From positions 62,001 to 126,000 of the forward strand of contig NZ_NRTA01000004.1 in NCBI RefSeq assembly GCF_002286735.1: a stretch of DNA of 64,000 nt, given 5' to 3'. The translations under genes were made by a program, and so were the position numbers. The first letter of the stretch is position 1. Each line of letters starts with the position of its first letter. Below, one piece after another: positions 8,912 to 18,150 of the stretch. The notes beneath the pieces were generated by a model that did not search any database, was not told the DNA's origin, and was given only the letters and a program-made list of their open reading frames with translations. Source of the stretch: Leptolyngbya sp. BC1307 (lineage in GTDB: Bacteria > Cyanobacteriota > Cyanobacteriia > Phormidesmidales > Phormidesmidaceae).

Positions 8912-10453
8912 CTAACGGCTGATTGGCAACTGGATGATGAATGCGGCACCCTGTGCCTGACTGGTATCCAGGGTTAACGTTCCTCTGTGATTATCTTCAA
9001 TAATTTGCCGTGCGATCGCTAATCCCAATCCAGTCCCCGTGCCAACAGGTTTGGTCGTAAAGAAGTGGTCAAATATCTTTGTTTGGAGGCTTTCTTCTAT
9101 ACCTAAACCATTGTCTTGAATACGGATAACGGCTTGATTCTGCTCATTCATTTGAGTGCTTATCCAAATCTGAGGCAGTTGGCTGAAACCATTAGCCCTC
9201 ATTTTTTCTATGCAGTAGGCTTCCTCCAGGCTTTCGACAGCGTTCGACAGAATCGCCAGGAAGACTTGATTAATCTGAGCTGGGTCACACTCTACGGTTG
9301 AAATATCACCATAATCCTTGATGACTTCTATTTTAGAGTGCTTTCTGCTAGCCGCTAGCTGATGATTGAGAATGACCAGCGTGCTTTCTATACCCTCATG
9401 TAGATCAATTTGCTTAAGCCCAGACTCGTCTAATCGAGAGAAATTACGAAGAGACAGCACAATCTCACGAATGCGGTTGGAGCCTAAAAGCATAGAGTCT
9501 ATTATTTTAGGTAAATCTTTAAGGATAAATTCAAAATCGATCTCACTATCGCGAGCTGAAATATCGTCATTATCGGCTGTTGGCTTCCTTTCCAGTTCTG
9601 AATGAACCAACGTCAACAAATCGCTCACATAGGGCTCGACATAGAGCAAATTGGCATGTATGAAATTAATCGGATTATTAATCTCGTGTGCAATACCTGC
9701 AACAAGTTGACCTAAGCTAGCCATTTTTTCACTGTGAACAAGCTGAGCTTGAGACTGTTGCAACTGCCGCAGTGTTTCATTGAGTTCGGTCGTTTGTTTC
9801 TGAATCGTTAGGACATATTCCGCCTGCTTCAGCGCAATACCGATCTGCTCGGCGACCTGAACTAGGATCTGCACCTCATTCTCTTTCCACTGTCTGGGGC
9901 CAGAATTTTGATAAGCGGCTAAAAGGCCCCAGAGCTGGCTATCTAAATAAACGGCAATAATGACATAGGAGCGGGCTTGATAGCTCTTTAAAACGTCTAC
10001 ATAACAGTCACTAAAGCCAGCATTTTCAATATCTTCACAGACTCGAAAGACTTTCCCTTGGACAAAAGAGCCACCGTAGGTAGCCTGGAGATGCGTATCG
10101 GTTGTTTTATGCGTGTCGAGTAATCTGATGCTACAGTCGCTGACGTTTTTTGAAATCAGGTCGTTATTTTGCTGCGCTTCGACAAGTGATATCCACTCTG
10201 AACCTACTGCCTCACATGTAAAGCGACCGCTCCAATCTGGATTGAATCGATAAATGGCAACTCTATCGGTTTTTAAGAGATGAAGCAACTCTTGGGTAGC
10301 TGTCTCACAAATCTCTGCAAAATCGAGCGATTGCCGAATTTTATTCGTAATCCTATTAAGTGAGTTCTGGGTCGAAATTGCCTTTTTTTCGATATCTGCT
10401 TGCACTTTCGAGATTGCGGACGAAATTGCGGAGGTGTAGTTAGCTAGTCTCAC
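8912..10453 (-). CDS. GAF-domain sensor histidine kinase
   Basis: 513 residues starting at GTG. A single GAF domain occupies about 43-208 (YRFNPDWSGRF, LWGLLAAYQNSGPRQW), then a short coiled coil (212-242). A HisKA domain follows with phospho-acceptor His256 in GIAHEINNPINF, then a HATPase_c domain: N-box Asn404 (ILSNAVES), DNGLG 447-451, FDHFFTTKP 461-469 and GTGTGLGLAI 471-480. No membrane spans, so it is a soluble sensor. The GAF resembles cyanobacteriochrome GAFs, and Cys150 (GFSDCYVDVL) sits where those bind bilin, with Tyr instead of the usual His after it. No response regulator is adjacent. Autophosphorylation residues are intact. Confidence 0.9.
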   Translation of the reverse strand: MRLANYTSAISSAISKVQADIEKKAISTQNSLNRITNKIRQSLDFAEICETATQELLHLLKTDRVAIYRFNPDWSGRFTCEAVGSEWISLVEAQQNNDLISKNVSDCSIRLLDTHKTTDTHLQATYGGSFVQGKVFRVCEDIENAGFSDCYVDVLKSYQARSYVIIAVYLDSQLWGLLAAYQNSGPRQWKENEVQILVQVAEQIGIALKQAEYVLTIQKQTTELNETLRQLQQSQAQLVHSEKMASLGQLVAGIAHEINNPINFIHANLLYVEPYVSDLLTLVHSELERKPTADNDDISARDSEIDFEFILKDLPKIIDSMLLGSNRIREIVLSLRNFSRLDESGLKQIDLHEGIESTLVILNHQLAASRKHSKIEVIKDYGDISTVECDPAQINQVFLAILSNAVESLEEAYCIEKMRANGFSQLPQIWISTQMNEQNQAVIRIQDNGLGIEESLQTKIFDHFFTTKPVGTGTGLGLAIARQIIEDNHRGTLTLDTSQAQGAAFIIQLPISR

Positions 10454-10683
10454 TGGAAAGCTTCACTTCATAGATAAAGGTACCTAAGAGTGCCCACCTG
10501 GCGATTAGAGAAGCCTAATCCTATCGAGAGAAATCCCGATAAAACGCTGTTCCCCTTTTGAAGGGCCGAGATTGCAGCACTATACCTCTGACTGGCTCAT
10601 CCTTGAAGTGAAGCCACCGAAAAAAATTGCGTTTGTGGTGGCAGGGTCCTGAACTATTACGACCGGTGGGTTGTGGGTTATGT

Positions 10684-12024
10684 TCAAACTCTCAAGAAGC
10701 GAATCAACATATACAGGCTGATCGCGGTCACCTGTAAGACCGCCACCGGAATGCCGTACCGCAAAAACATTTGAAACGAGATGGGCTTGCCGTGTTGTTC
10801 AGCGATACCCGCCGCCACAATATTTGAGGAGGCTCCGACGAGGGTGCCGTTGCCCCCCAAAGTAGCGCCGTACATCATGGCGTAGAAGAGGGGCAGCACT
10901 TCAATCGGTAAAGTCCCGGCAAAATTTGGATCGAGAATTTCGGGTGCGGCCAGGCCCACCGTCACCAGGTACTGCTTAAGGAGCGGCACCATCGCCACTA
11001 CCAGAGGAATGTTGGGAATCAGGCTGGACAAGAAACCCACCACCAGCAGCAGCACGATCGCACCCAGGGCAATATTTTTGCCGATAATCAGGGCCAGAAT
11101 GCCGGATGCGCCGCTGAGAACGCCGGTTTTCTCCAGCCCGCCAATCAGCACAAACACACTCATAAAAAAGATTAGGGTGCTCCAGTCCACATCCTTAAAG
11201 ATGTTTTGAACCGAGTCGATGCCGCTGTGGTGGGCAATCAGCAGACAAAGCGCCGCCCCCGTCAGCGCCGCCGTCGCCGGGGAGATGGGCACAGGAAAAG
11301 ATTCTCCCACCACAAACAGTCCCAATACTAAGGCCACAATCACCCCCATCAGAGCCAAGATCCGGGGATGTTTGAGCTTTGGGTGGGGGAGGTGACTCAG
11401 GTCTTCGAGCTGTTTGTGCCAGATGGCGGGAAACAGCACCGGCAGCATCACTACAATGACGCCGATGGCGATCGCACCCCCTAAACTCAATGACTTGAGA
11501 TAGTCCACAAAGCTGATATTAATGGCGTCACCGACAATAAAGGTGGCCGGATCGCCCACCAGCGTAAGTAACCCAGCACTGTTGGCGACAAACACCATCA
11601 GTATCAGCAGGGGCACAAAATTCACGCCCAACTCCGTCGCCATGGGGGGAATCAGCGGGGCCAGCAGCATCACCGTAGTGGCGTTGGGCAGCACGGCACA
11701 AATGGGAGTGGTAATGGCGACAATGCCAAGCAAAAGGCGTTTTCCCTGACCATCTGCGAGCACCACTATTTGCGTGGCCAGATAGTCAAAAATGCGGGTC
11801 GGCTCAAAGGCGCGCACCATCACCATCACCCCAAAGAACAAGGCTAGGGTGGCATAGCTGCGGGCAATGTAGTTAACCGCTTCGGTCAGGGTCAAGATGT
11901 TGAGAAACATCAGCACCATCGACCCCAGCATGGCGGCAATAGTGAGTTGAATGCGTTCAGTAATGATGCAAGCTAGCACGCCCACAAAAATCAGTGACGC
12001 AGCGATCGCAGGTCCATTGGCCAT
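10684..12024 (-). CDS. SLC13/ArsB-NhaD-superfamily ion transporter
   Basis: 446 residues from the ATG at 12024, which has CAGGAGGGACT just upstream; a longer frame to 12093 adds an unlikely N-terminus. There are about 11-12 hydrophobic spans. The motifs AVLPNATTVMLLAPLIPP, GLLTLVGDPATFIVGDA and NGTLVGASSNIVAAGIAE match the ion transporter superfamily that includes NhaD Na+/H+ antiporters, ArsB and citrate/anion carriers. Substrate is uncertain: NhaD-like Na+ export or an anion carrier are both possible. Its upstream region shares an ATAGCACTA motif with the P-type ATPase 13.4-16.3 kb away, which suggests a shared ion-homeostasis response. Confidence 0.85.
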   Translation of the reverse strand: MANGPAIAASLIFVGVLACIITERIQLTIAAMLGSMVLMFLNILTLTEAVNYIARSYATLALFFGVMVMVRAFEPTRIFDYLATQIVVLADGQGKRLLLGIVAITTPICAVLPNATTVMLLAPLIPPMATELGVNFVPLLILMVFVANSAGLLTLVGDPATFIVGDAINISFVDYLKSLSLGGAIAIGVIVVMLPVLFPAIWHKQLEDLSHLPHPKLKHPRILALMGVIVALVLGLFVVGESFPVPISPATAALTGAALCLLIAHHSGIDSVQNIFKDVDWSTLIFFMSVFVLIGGLEKTGVLSGASGILALIIGKNIALGAIVLLLVVGFLSSLIPNIPLVVAMVPLLKQYLVTVGLAAPEILDPNFAGTLPIEVLPLFYAMMYGATLGGNGTLVGASSNIVAAGIAEQHGKPISFQMFLRYGIPVAVLQVTAISLYMLIRFLRV

Positions 12025-12254
12025 AGTCCCTCCTGGTAGAGATAGATAAATCTGAGCGCATCCAACCAGGAGATCTGCTGTGCCTTGGGGCAAGCAACCC
12101 TTCCCTCATTGCCGACGGAGTTAGCTGACGGGCTAGGAGTGAGAGTTCTCCCCTCTGAAACTACGGTGTGTCTCCAGAGTGCGCCCCTAAAGTGGGTCCC
12201 CCGTTTTGGCATAAAGCCAAATTAGGCTGATGGCTCAATTAGAATCTCCTTAAG

Positions 12255-12297
12255 ATAGCACTACTTTCTAGAGCAGTAAAGTTATTGCTAGCACTAT
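12255..12297. promoter_or_regulatory. Paired ATAGCACTA/TAGCACTAT motifs upstream of the ion transporter
   Basis: TAGCACTA occurs at 12256-12263 and 12289-12296, 33 nt apart (about three helical turns), upstream of the transporter at 12024. The second copy overlaps the stop of the next gene. The same nonamer appears inverted at 13418-13426. The intervening leader, 12025-12254, has short hairpins such as TAGC-N6-GCTA but no riboswitch I can name. Confidence 0.4.
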
Positions 12298-13388
12298 CCT
12301 AGTCGTCGCTTCAGCCAAAAATAGAGCAGAGGCAGAGCAATGCGGTAGCCGTACTGGGGCCCATAGATTAACCCCTTTTGTTCGAGGCTGTTGAGGGCTC
12401 CCTGCAGGCCGCCGCCCCGAGATAGCTGGTGTTTTTTGATATAGGCGCTGGCTTGGGGGCTATCGGTGGGGTCGAGAGCCAGACTCTCCAGCACGCGGGC
12501 CTGGGTAGGGGGCAGCAGCAGCAAGAGGGCCTCAAAGGTGACGCTCATATCCTGAGTCAGCGCCAGGATGCTGCTGTGCACCTGATGGGCCTGGATCAGC
12601 CCCGTGGGAGGCTGAGGGGTCATGGCGTGGTAGTCCAGCCAGATGCGCTGAGCCAGGGTAATGGCATCTTTCATGTGGCCCTGTGCGTAGCGTAAGTACA
12701 GATCTAGAGCGCGGCTATGGGGGTCAAATTTAAGGCCTGCCGTCGCCATGCTGCCTGCAATCCAGGGGCGCAATTCTTCGTTGCTCAGGGGTGCCAGCGA
12801 GATCACGGGCAACTGGCTAGCAAGCATCCAGGGTTCGGCAACGGTGGCCAACAAGCCATAGCTCACCCGGCTCTGGCGCGCGATTTCTTGCCTCAGGTAA
12901 GTTTCCCATTTGCCCTGACGGTCCCAGGAGCGGATGTGGGGAAAGTTGTGAAAGATAATCACTACCTGACAGTCCAGCCCTTCGGCAAGCTGCTGGGGTA
13001 GGGCCAGCAGCCCTTCAAACAACAGCCACTCTTTTCCTGGAGGAATTGGCCATACGAGCCGCCCCTGAGGCGAGAGAGTTTTGTCGAGGGTGAGGGGTTG
13101 ACTCAGACTCCACTGCTGAATTTTAGCCAGCTCATCCGGTTCCGAAAAAGTATCGGTGAGGCCATCCGCCAGAAATCGCAAAAACTGCCCCGCATTGCGG
13201 CAGCGGAGAAAGTCGATTTCTAAACAGCGGGAGCCCACCTGCCGTGCCGCGCTGCGGATCAAGGTGCGCCGCCCGGCCCCAGACACCCCTGTCACGACAA
13301 AATCACGGTCCTGCCGTAGCAGGGTACAGACCTGCTCTAACTCAGCTTCCCGGCAGACCAGTGACTGGGGAACAAACGCATTCGCCAT
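12294..13388 (-). CDS. STAND/archaeal-type ATPase-like protein with degenerate P-loop and C-terminal winged helix
   Basis: 364 residues. Residues 10-50 look like the start of an AAA/STAND domain (LVCREAELEQVCTLLRQDRD), but the Walker A loop reads GVSGAGRRTL (34-43): the essential Lys is Arg40 and the next Thr is Arg41. The Walker B-like strand is VVIIFHNFPH, without DE. The C-terminal 60 residues (SAYIKKHQLSRGGGLQGALN, SLEQKGLIYG) resemble the winged helix at the end of archaeal-type ATPases. It is probably unable to hydrolyse ATP and may bind nucleotide, DNA or a partner. It is divergent from the P-type ATPase gene with a 97-nt operator-rich spacer. Confidence 0.6.
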   Translation of the reverse strand: MANAFVPQSLVCREAELEQVCTLLRQDRDFVVTGVSGAGRRTLIRSAARQVGSRCLEIDFLRCRNAGQFLRFLADGLTDTFSEPDELAKIQQWSLSQPLTLDKTLSPQGRLVWPIPPGKEWLLFEGLLALPQQLAEGLDCQVVIIFHNFPHIRSWDRQGKWETYLRQEIARQSRVSYGLLATVAEPWMLASQLPVISLAPLSNEELRPWIAGSMATAGLKFDPHSRALDLYLRYAQGHMKDAITLAQRIWLDYHAMTPQPPTGLIQAHQVHSSILALTQDMSVTFEALLLLLPPTQARVLESLALDPTDSPQASAYIKKHQLSRGGGLQGALNSLEQKGLIYGPQYGYRIALPLLYFWLKRRLG

Positions 13389-13406
13389 AGCTAAATTTTT
13401 GTATCG

Positions 13407-13457
13407 GCACTATTTTTTAGTGCTATAAATACTCTTGAGGTACTTTTTAATCGTACC
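13407..13457. promoter_or_regulatory. Two inverted repeats between the divergent P-loop protein and P-type ATPase genes
   Basis: GCACTA (13407-13412) with TAGTGC (13418-13423) is separated by five T. GGTAC (13439-13443) with GTACC (13453-13457) is separated by nine bases. The first contains TAGTGCTAT (13418-13426), the reverse complement of the ATAGCACTA motif found twice upstream of the ion transporter. The position between divergent starts fits an operator. Confidence 0.45.
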
Positions 13458-13485
13458 ACCCCAATCTTGAAGGTAGACAAAATCC

Positions 13486-16341
13486 ATGGTTCACAGCGCA
13501 ACCTCCCATCCTGACGTGAGTGCGTTTTCCAACTCGCCCTCCAATCAATGGCATACCCTCGGGCAGCAGCAGGCCCTCGGACTGTTGGAAAGCAGTCCCG
13601 AGGGCTTGAGTAACCGCGAAGCCCTCCGTCGGCAGCAGATCTACGGCCTCAACGAGCTGAAAGAAGGGGCTACCCGCAGCCCCTGGGTGATTCTGTGGGA
13701 CCAGTTCAAGAACATCATGCTGCTGATGTTGATTGCGGTGGCCCTGGTGTCCTTGGTTCTCCATTTGCGACAGGGCGGGTTTCCTAAGGACGCGATCGCG
13801 ATTTTTGCGATTGTGCTGCTGAACGGGTTATTGGGCTATCTGCAAGAGAGCAAGGCCGAAAAAGCCCTGGCTGCACTCAAAAACATGACCGCCTCCCGCG
13901 TGCGGGTGATGCGCAGCGGCTTCGAGCAAGAAATCGATGCCAAGTCGCTGGTACCAGGAGATGTGGTCTTGCTAGACGCGGGCGTTCAGGTGCCTGCCGA
14001 TGGTCGCCTGCTCAATGCAGCCAATCTTCAGGTGCGAGAAGCCGCGCTCACCGGGGAAGCAGAGGCGGTGATCAAGCAGCCCCAGGCCACCCTATCGGCA
14101 GAAGCGGCCCTGGGCGATCGCCTTAATCTGGTCTTTCAAGGTACCGAAGTGCTGCAAGGCCGGGGCACTGTACTGGTGACCCAGACCGGGATGCAGACGG
14201 AGCTAGGTCGCATCGCCACCCTAATTCAGTCTGTAGAAAGCGAACCAACGCCCCTACAGCAGCGGATGACACAACTGGGCAACGTGCTGGTATCGGGCTC
14301 TCTGGCATTGGTAGCTTTGGTCGTGGTGATCGGCCTGCTGCGGACGGGCGATCTTAGCCTGTTTGATGAACTGCTAGAAGTGTCTCTCAGCATGGCGGTA
14401 GCGGTCGTACCCGAGGGCCTCCCCGCTGTGATCACGGTAACCCTGGCCCTAGGTACCCAGCGCATGGTGCGCCGCCACGCCCTGATACGCAAGCTGCCTG
14501 CCGTTGAGACCTTAGGCTCCGTTACCACCATCTGCTCAGACAAAACCGGCACCCTGACCCAAAACAAAATGGTGGTGCAGCAGGTACAAACTCTGGAAGA
14601 TAACTATCAGGTCACCGGAGAAGGGTATACCCCCCAGGGCAGCATTCTAAGCCAAGAACAAACGGTCAACTTAGACCGTGCCCCCGCGCTGGAGAGCCTG
14701 TTAATTGCCTGTGCTCTTTGCAACGATGCCGCTTTGAGCCAGAACGGCAGCATTTGGACAGTTTTGGGCGACCCGACGGAGGGGGCCTTGCTGGCCTTAG
14801 CGGGCAAAGGCGGATTCAACGCCAGCAAACTGAGTCGCCACAGGGATCGCCTGGCAGAAATTCCCTTCACTTCGGAGCGGAAACGCATGAGCGTAGTCGT
14901 GCAGCCCGGTGAAGAGGAAGCCTATCCGCTCACTAGCAGCAGTCCCCTCCTGTTCACCAAGGGCTCCCCAGAGCTGGTGCTGGAGCGCTGCCGATTTTTC
15001 CGAGGTGGGGGCGAAGCAGAACCGCTAACGGCTGAGATGCAGCAACAGGTACTGGCTCAGAACAACGCTATGGCTTCTCGGGGTCTGCGGGTGTTGGGAT
15101 TTGCCATGAAACCCCTCACCCCGCCAGTGCCCCTGGACAATCTTGAAACCCAAGAGCAAGACCTGATCTGGCTAGGATTAGTAGGCATGTTAGACGCCCC
15201 TCGCCCCGAGGTGCGATCAGCAGTCGCCGCCTGTCGTCAAGCAGGCATCCGCCCGGTGATGATTACCGGCGATCATCCCCTCACCGCCCAAGTAATAGCC
15301 GAAGATTTGGGCATTGCCTACCCCGGAGACACCATTCTGACCGGGCAGGAGCTGACCCATCTCTCCAGCGACGAACTAGAGCATGTAGTGTCCTATGTCA
15401 GCGTTTACGCCAGGGTCGCGCCTGAGCATAAGCTCCGCATTGTGCAGGCACTGCAAAAGCGAGGAGAATTTGTCGCCATGACCGGAGATGGGGTAAACGA
15501 CGCCCCGGCCCTGAAGCAGGCAGATATCGGCATTGCCATGGGCATCACCGGCACCGACGTGAGTAAAGAAGCTAGCGATATGGTGCTGCTAGATGACAAC
15601 TTCGCTACCATCGTGGCCGCTACCGAAGAAGGTCGGGTGGTGTACGACAACATTCGCCGCTTCATCAAATACATCCTGGGCAGCAACATCGGTGAAGTGC
15701 TGACCATCGCTGCGGCTCCCCTGATGGGTTTGGGGGGCGTTCCCCTGTCGCCGCTGCAAATTTTGTGGATGAACCTGGTCACCGATGGCGTCCCCGCCCT
15801 GGCCTTGGCGATGGAACCAGCAGAACCCAATGTGATGCAGCGATCGCCCCACAACCCTAGAGAAAGCATTTTTGCGCGGGGGCTAGGAGCCTACATGGTG
15901 CGGGTCGGCATTTTGCTGGCGATCTTGACCATTGGTCTGATGGCTTGGGCCTTTCAATATACCCACGCCGCAGGCTATCCCGGCGACCCCGACACCTGGA
16001 AGACGATGGTGTTTACCACCCTCTGTCTGGCGCAGATGGGCCATGCCCTAGCCGCCCGTTCCGATGTGCGCCTAACGGCTCAGCTCAGTCCCCTATCGAA
16101 CCCTTACGTGTGGGGAGCCGTATTGCTCACCACCGGCTTACAGGTGGCGCTGATGTACGTGCCCGTATTGCAACAATTTTTCGGCCTGCATCCGCTATCT
16201 GGGCTGGAACTGGCGGTTTGCTTTGGCTTTAGCGCGCTGGTCTTTGTCTGGCTAGAGGCCGAAAAGCTCGTCATTCAGCTTTCTTACCGGAGAAAAACGG
16301 CAGTAAGCGGCAAGTCACAAACCTATAGCCATCGTCCATAG
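13486..16341 (+). CDS. Cation-transporting P-type ATPase (Ca2+-type, PacL/PMA1-like)
   Basis: 951 residues, the size of type II P-type ATPases. The actuator motif is LTGEAEAV (about 188-195; TGEA where many have TGES). Membrane helix 4 carries PEGLP (309-313). The phosphorylation loop is [11 protein letters not shown] with Asp352. Nucleotide-domain motifs KGSPE, DPTEGA and MITGD follow, then the hinge [20 protein letters not shown]. The C-terminal region has further spans typical of Ca2+/H+ and Na+ pumps. It exports a cation, most likely Ca2+, using ATP. A hairpin lies about 30 nt after the stop. Neighbouring operator-like motifs link it to the ion transporter and the degenerate P-loop gene. 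Confidence 0.93.
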   Translation: MVHSATSHPDVSAFSNSPSNQWHTLGQQQALGLLESSPEGLSNREALRRQQIYGLNELKEGATRSPWVILWDQFKNIMLLMLIAVALVSLVLHLRQGGFPKDAIAIFAIVLLNGLLGYLQESKAEKALAALKNMTASRVRVMRSGFEQEIDAKSLVPGDVVLLDAGVQVPADGRLLNAANLQVREAALTGEAEAVIKQPQATLSAEAALGDRLNLVFQGTEVLQGRGTVLVTQTGMQTELGRIATLIQSVESEPTPLQQRMTQLGNVLVSGSLALVALVVVIGLLRTGDLSLFDELLEVSLSMAVAVVPEGLPAVITVTLALGTQRMVRRHALIRKLPAVETLGSVTTICSDKTGTLTQNKMVVQQVQTLEDNYQVTGEGYTPQGSILSQEQTVNLDRAPALESLLIACALCNDAALSQNGSIWTVLGDPTEGALLALAGKGGFNASKLSRHRDRLAEIPFTSERKRMSVVVQPGEEEAYPLTSSSPLLFTKGSPELVLERCRFFRGGGEAEPLTAEMQQQVLAQNNAMASRGLRVLGFAMKPLTPPVPLDNLETQEQDLIWLGLVGMLDAPRPEVRSAVAACRQAGIRPVMITGDHPLTAQVIAEDLGIAYPGDTILTGQELTHLSSDELEHVVSYVSVYARVAPEHKLRIVQALQKRGEFVAMTGDGVNDAPALKQADIGIAMGITGTDVSKEASDMVLLDDNFATIVAATEEGRVVYDNIRRFIKYILGSNIGEVLTIAAAPLMGLGGVPLSPLQILWMNLVTDGVPALALAMEPAEPNVMQRSPHNPRESIFARGLGAYMVRVGILLAILTIGLMAWAFQYTHAAGYPGDPDTWKTMVFTTLCLAQMGHALAARSDVRLTAQLSPLSNPYVWGAVLLTTGLQVALMYVPVLQQFFGLHPLSGLELAVCFGFSALVFVWLEAEKLVIQLSYRRKTAVSGKSQTYSHRP

Positions 16342-16370
16342 CAGCTCCGCACCTGGAAGATAGTCTCTTC

Positions 16371-16402
16371 ATGAGACTCATTAAGGTTAAAGTGAGTCTC
16401 AT
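16371..16402 (+). terminator. Perfect 10-bp hairpin after the P-type ATPase
   Basis: ATGAGACTCA (16371-16380) pairs perfectly with TGAGTCTCAT (16393-16402) around a 12-nt loop. AGTCTC at 16362-16367 gives an alternative pairing. It has no T tract, so it may be a processing or regulatory hairpin rather than an intrinsic terminator. It belongs to the same AGTCT/AGACT family as the repeats near 6.4-7.9 kb. The rest of 16403-16671 has no gene I can support; GCGTAGCCTCTCG near 16648 resembles common cyanobacterial short palindromic repeats. Confidence 0.5.
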
Positions 16403-16671
16403 AAAGGTACTTAATTGTCTTGTTTAGATACAGGGCATAACGAAAACTTCTGTATCTGCGCGGCACCTGTGCACTTTTGCAAAACGGCCTCAGGGAAATT
16501 TGCCCTGATCGGCCATGCCCCCTAGTTGACTGGCAAAAATCTGTTCATTTACGGGGGTGGTTCAATTTCGGTCAATTTTAGGTAACACTGTCAGCTCAAA
16601 TTAGGCCATCCTTATCAATGGCTCAGCCAGCTTTGCCTACCTGTTGGCGTAGCCTCTCGTTAGAGAATCGC

Positions 16672-16708
16672 ATCGAAAGTGTAACCCCGGTTTGAGCCAC
16701 GCCTCAAG
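16672..16708. repeat. Dispersed 36-nt repeat, copy B
   Basis: Begins ATCGAAAGTGTAA and contains TTTGAGCCAC followed by a CTCAAG-like end; it matches copy A at 6794-6829 apart from scattered substitutions and one indel. It lies 20 nt downstream of the 3' end of aroB. Confidence 0.55.
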
Positions 16709-16728
16709 AACTCTCATGACCTTTGTCA

Positions 16729-17877
16729 TCAAAAAGCGCGACAAGCGTTTAATACCCGCCGGACGCTCTCATTACTGACCTGATCGGTGACAAAGGCAGT
16801 GCCAATACTGCCAGGCAGCACAAACCTAACGCGCCCCGACTGGACTTTCTTATCGCTTTTTAGCGCCCTTAAAATATCGTCGATGCTAATGTCTGTAGGT
16901 AGCCGGGTCGGCAGCTGGGCCTTCTCAATCAGCGCCTTTTGACGCTGCGCTGCCGACTCGTCCCACGTGCCATCAGTGACCGGTTCTAGATTCAGCGCTA
17001 CCGCAATCTCTCCGGCCACCACCATCCCAATGGCAACAGCTTCGCCGTGATTAATCTCGCTGTAGCCCGTCAGGCTCTCTATCGCATGGCCAACCGTATG
17101 GCCATAGTTCAAAATGGCCCGAATGCCAGCTTCTCTGACATCCTGACTGACCACATCGGCCTTGGCCTGGCAGGAATGGTTCAGCATCGTTTGCAGCAGC
17201 TCGTGACTGACCTGAGTGAAATCGTCTAGCCGTTCAGCCGCCTCTAGTCGCTCAAACAGAGGCAAATCCCAAATTACCCCGTACTTAATCACTTCGGCAA
17301 CGCCTGCCCGAAACTCTCTAACAGGCAGCGTTTCTAAGACCTTTGGGTCAATCAGCACTAGCTTCGGCTGATGAAAGGCACCGATTAAATTCTTACCCCG
17401 AGGGTGATTCACCCCAGTTTTGCCGCCCATTGAGGCATCGACCATTGCCAATAGCGAAGTCGGCACCTGCACCACGGCGATTCCCCGCAGCCAGGTCGCC
17501 GCCGCGAAGCCGGTCATATCGCCAATCACCCCGCCTCCTAGCGCTACCATTGCAGAGCTGCGCTCCAGCCGGTTTTCGTAGGCGACATCGTGAATCTTTT
17601 CAATTGAGGCTAGGGTTTTGTACGATTCGCCCGCTGGCAAAATGCAGTGACAGACCTGATAGCCCGCCTGAGTAAGAGAAGTAATCGCCCGCTCTCCATA
17701 CAGCTCAAACACCACCGGATTAGAAACCACCAGCACCTTCTGCCCAGGCTTAATCAGCGGATTGCCTTCCGCCGCCAGCCACGGCCCCAAATAGTCAAGA
17801 CCGCCCGGTGCGATTCGAATATCGTAAGCGTCCTGAGGAATATTGACGCGGATAGTGGTTTTAGTCAGGGCAGTCAT
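16729..17877 (-). CDS. aroB: 3-dehydroquinate synthase
   Basis: Converts DAHP to 3-dehydroquinate, the second step of the shikimate pathway, using NAD+ and a divalent metal. The ATG at 17877 gives 382 residues; a longer frame to 17937 adds 20 residues unlike the family. Motifs include [32 protein letters not shown] (NAD+/active site), [20 protein letters not shown] and [12 protein letters not shown]. The metal-binding segment [13 protein letters not shown] is intact. No Shine-Dalgarno is obvious. The gene is divergent from petL. Confidence 0.95.
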   Translation of the reverse strand: MTALTKTTIRVNIPQDAYDIRIAPGGLDYLGPWLAAEGNPLIKPGQKVLVVSNPVVFELYGERAITSLTQAGYQVCHCILPAGESYKTLASIEKIHDVAYENRLERSSAMVALGGGVIGDMTGFAAATWLRGIAVVQVPTSLLAMVDASMGGKTGVNHPRGKNLIGAFHQPKLVLIDPKVLETLPVREFRAGVAEVIKYGVIWDLPLFERLEAAERLDDFTQVSHELLQTMLNHSCQAKADVVSQDVREAGIRAILNYGHTVGHAIESLTGYSEINHGEAVAIGMVVAGEIAVALNLEPVTDGTWDESAAQRQKALIEKAQLPTRLPTDISIDDILRALKSDKKVQSGRVRFVLPGSIGTAFVTDQVSNESVRRVLNACRAF

Positions 17878-17968
17878 AGGAGTTAGATAGGGGAAACCCC
17901 AACGGTAGGAGAGCAGAGGATATGCTTCAATAGACAAAGCATTGAGAACCTCAGTTTAGGAGATAAAG

Positions 17969-18064
17969 ATGGGCGGCGCAGTAATTTATGTGGTTTACCT
18001 GGCAGCACTATTTGGGACAGCGATGGCGCTTTACTTTGGCCTGCGAGCGGTAAAGCTGATCTAG
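17969..18064 (+). CDS. petL: Cytochrome b6-f complex subunit VI (PetL), 31 residues
   Basis: A very short gene with a strong AGGAGA site (17958-17963) before the ATG and a TAG at 18062-18064. The product begins MGGAVIYVVYLAALFGTAMA and ends YFGLRAVKLI: one transmembrane helix followed by the FGLR(x)xK(L/I)I tail characteristic of PetL. PetL is a peripheral membrane subunit that stabilises the cytochrome b6f complex between photosystems II and I. It is divergent from aroB and convergent with the O-antigen ligase gene. The call rests on length, the single span and the C-terminal signature. Confidence 0.85.
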   Translation: MGGAVIYVVYLAALFGTAMALYFGLRAVKLI

Positions 18065-18150
18065 TTTTCCTGAATTTGACCCCTGAATTTGGCATAGAGT
18101 CTGCAGTAGTCATCTGTAGCAAACCGCAGGGCGTGAGCACGGCTAGAAAG

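Noticed and set aside
12025..12254. Possible riboswitch in the leader of the ion transporter
   Set aside because: Short hairpins such as TAGC-N6-GCTA are present, but I could not match any known riboswitch consensus, and the sequence resembles a degenerate palindromic repeat. A covariance search would be decisive.
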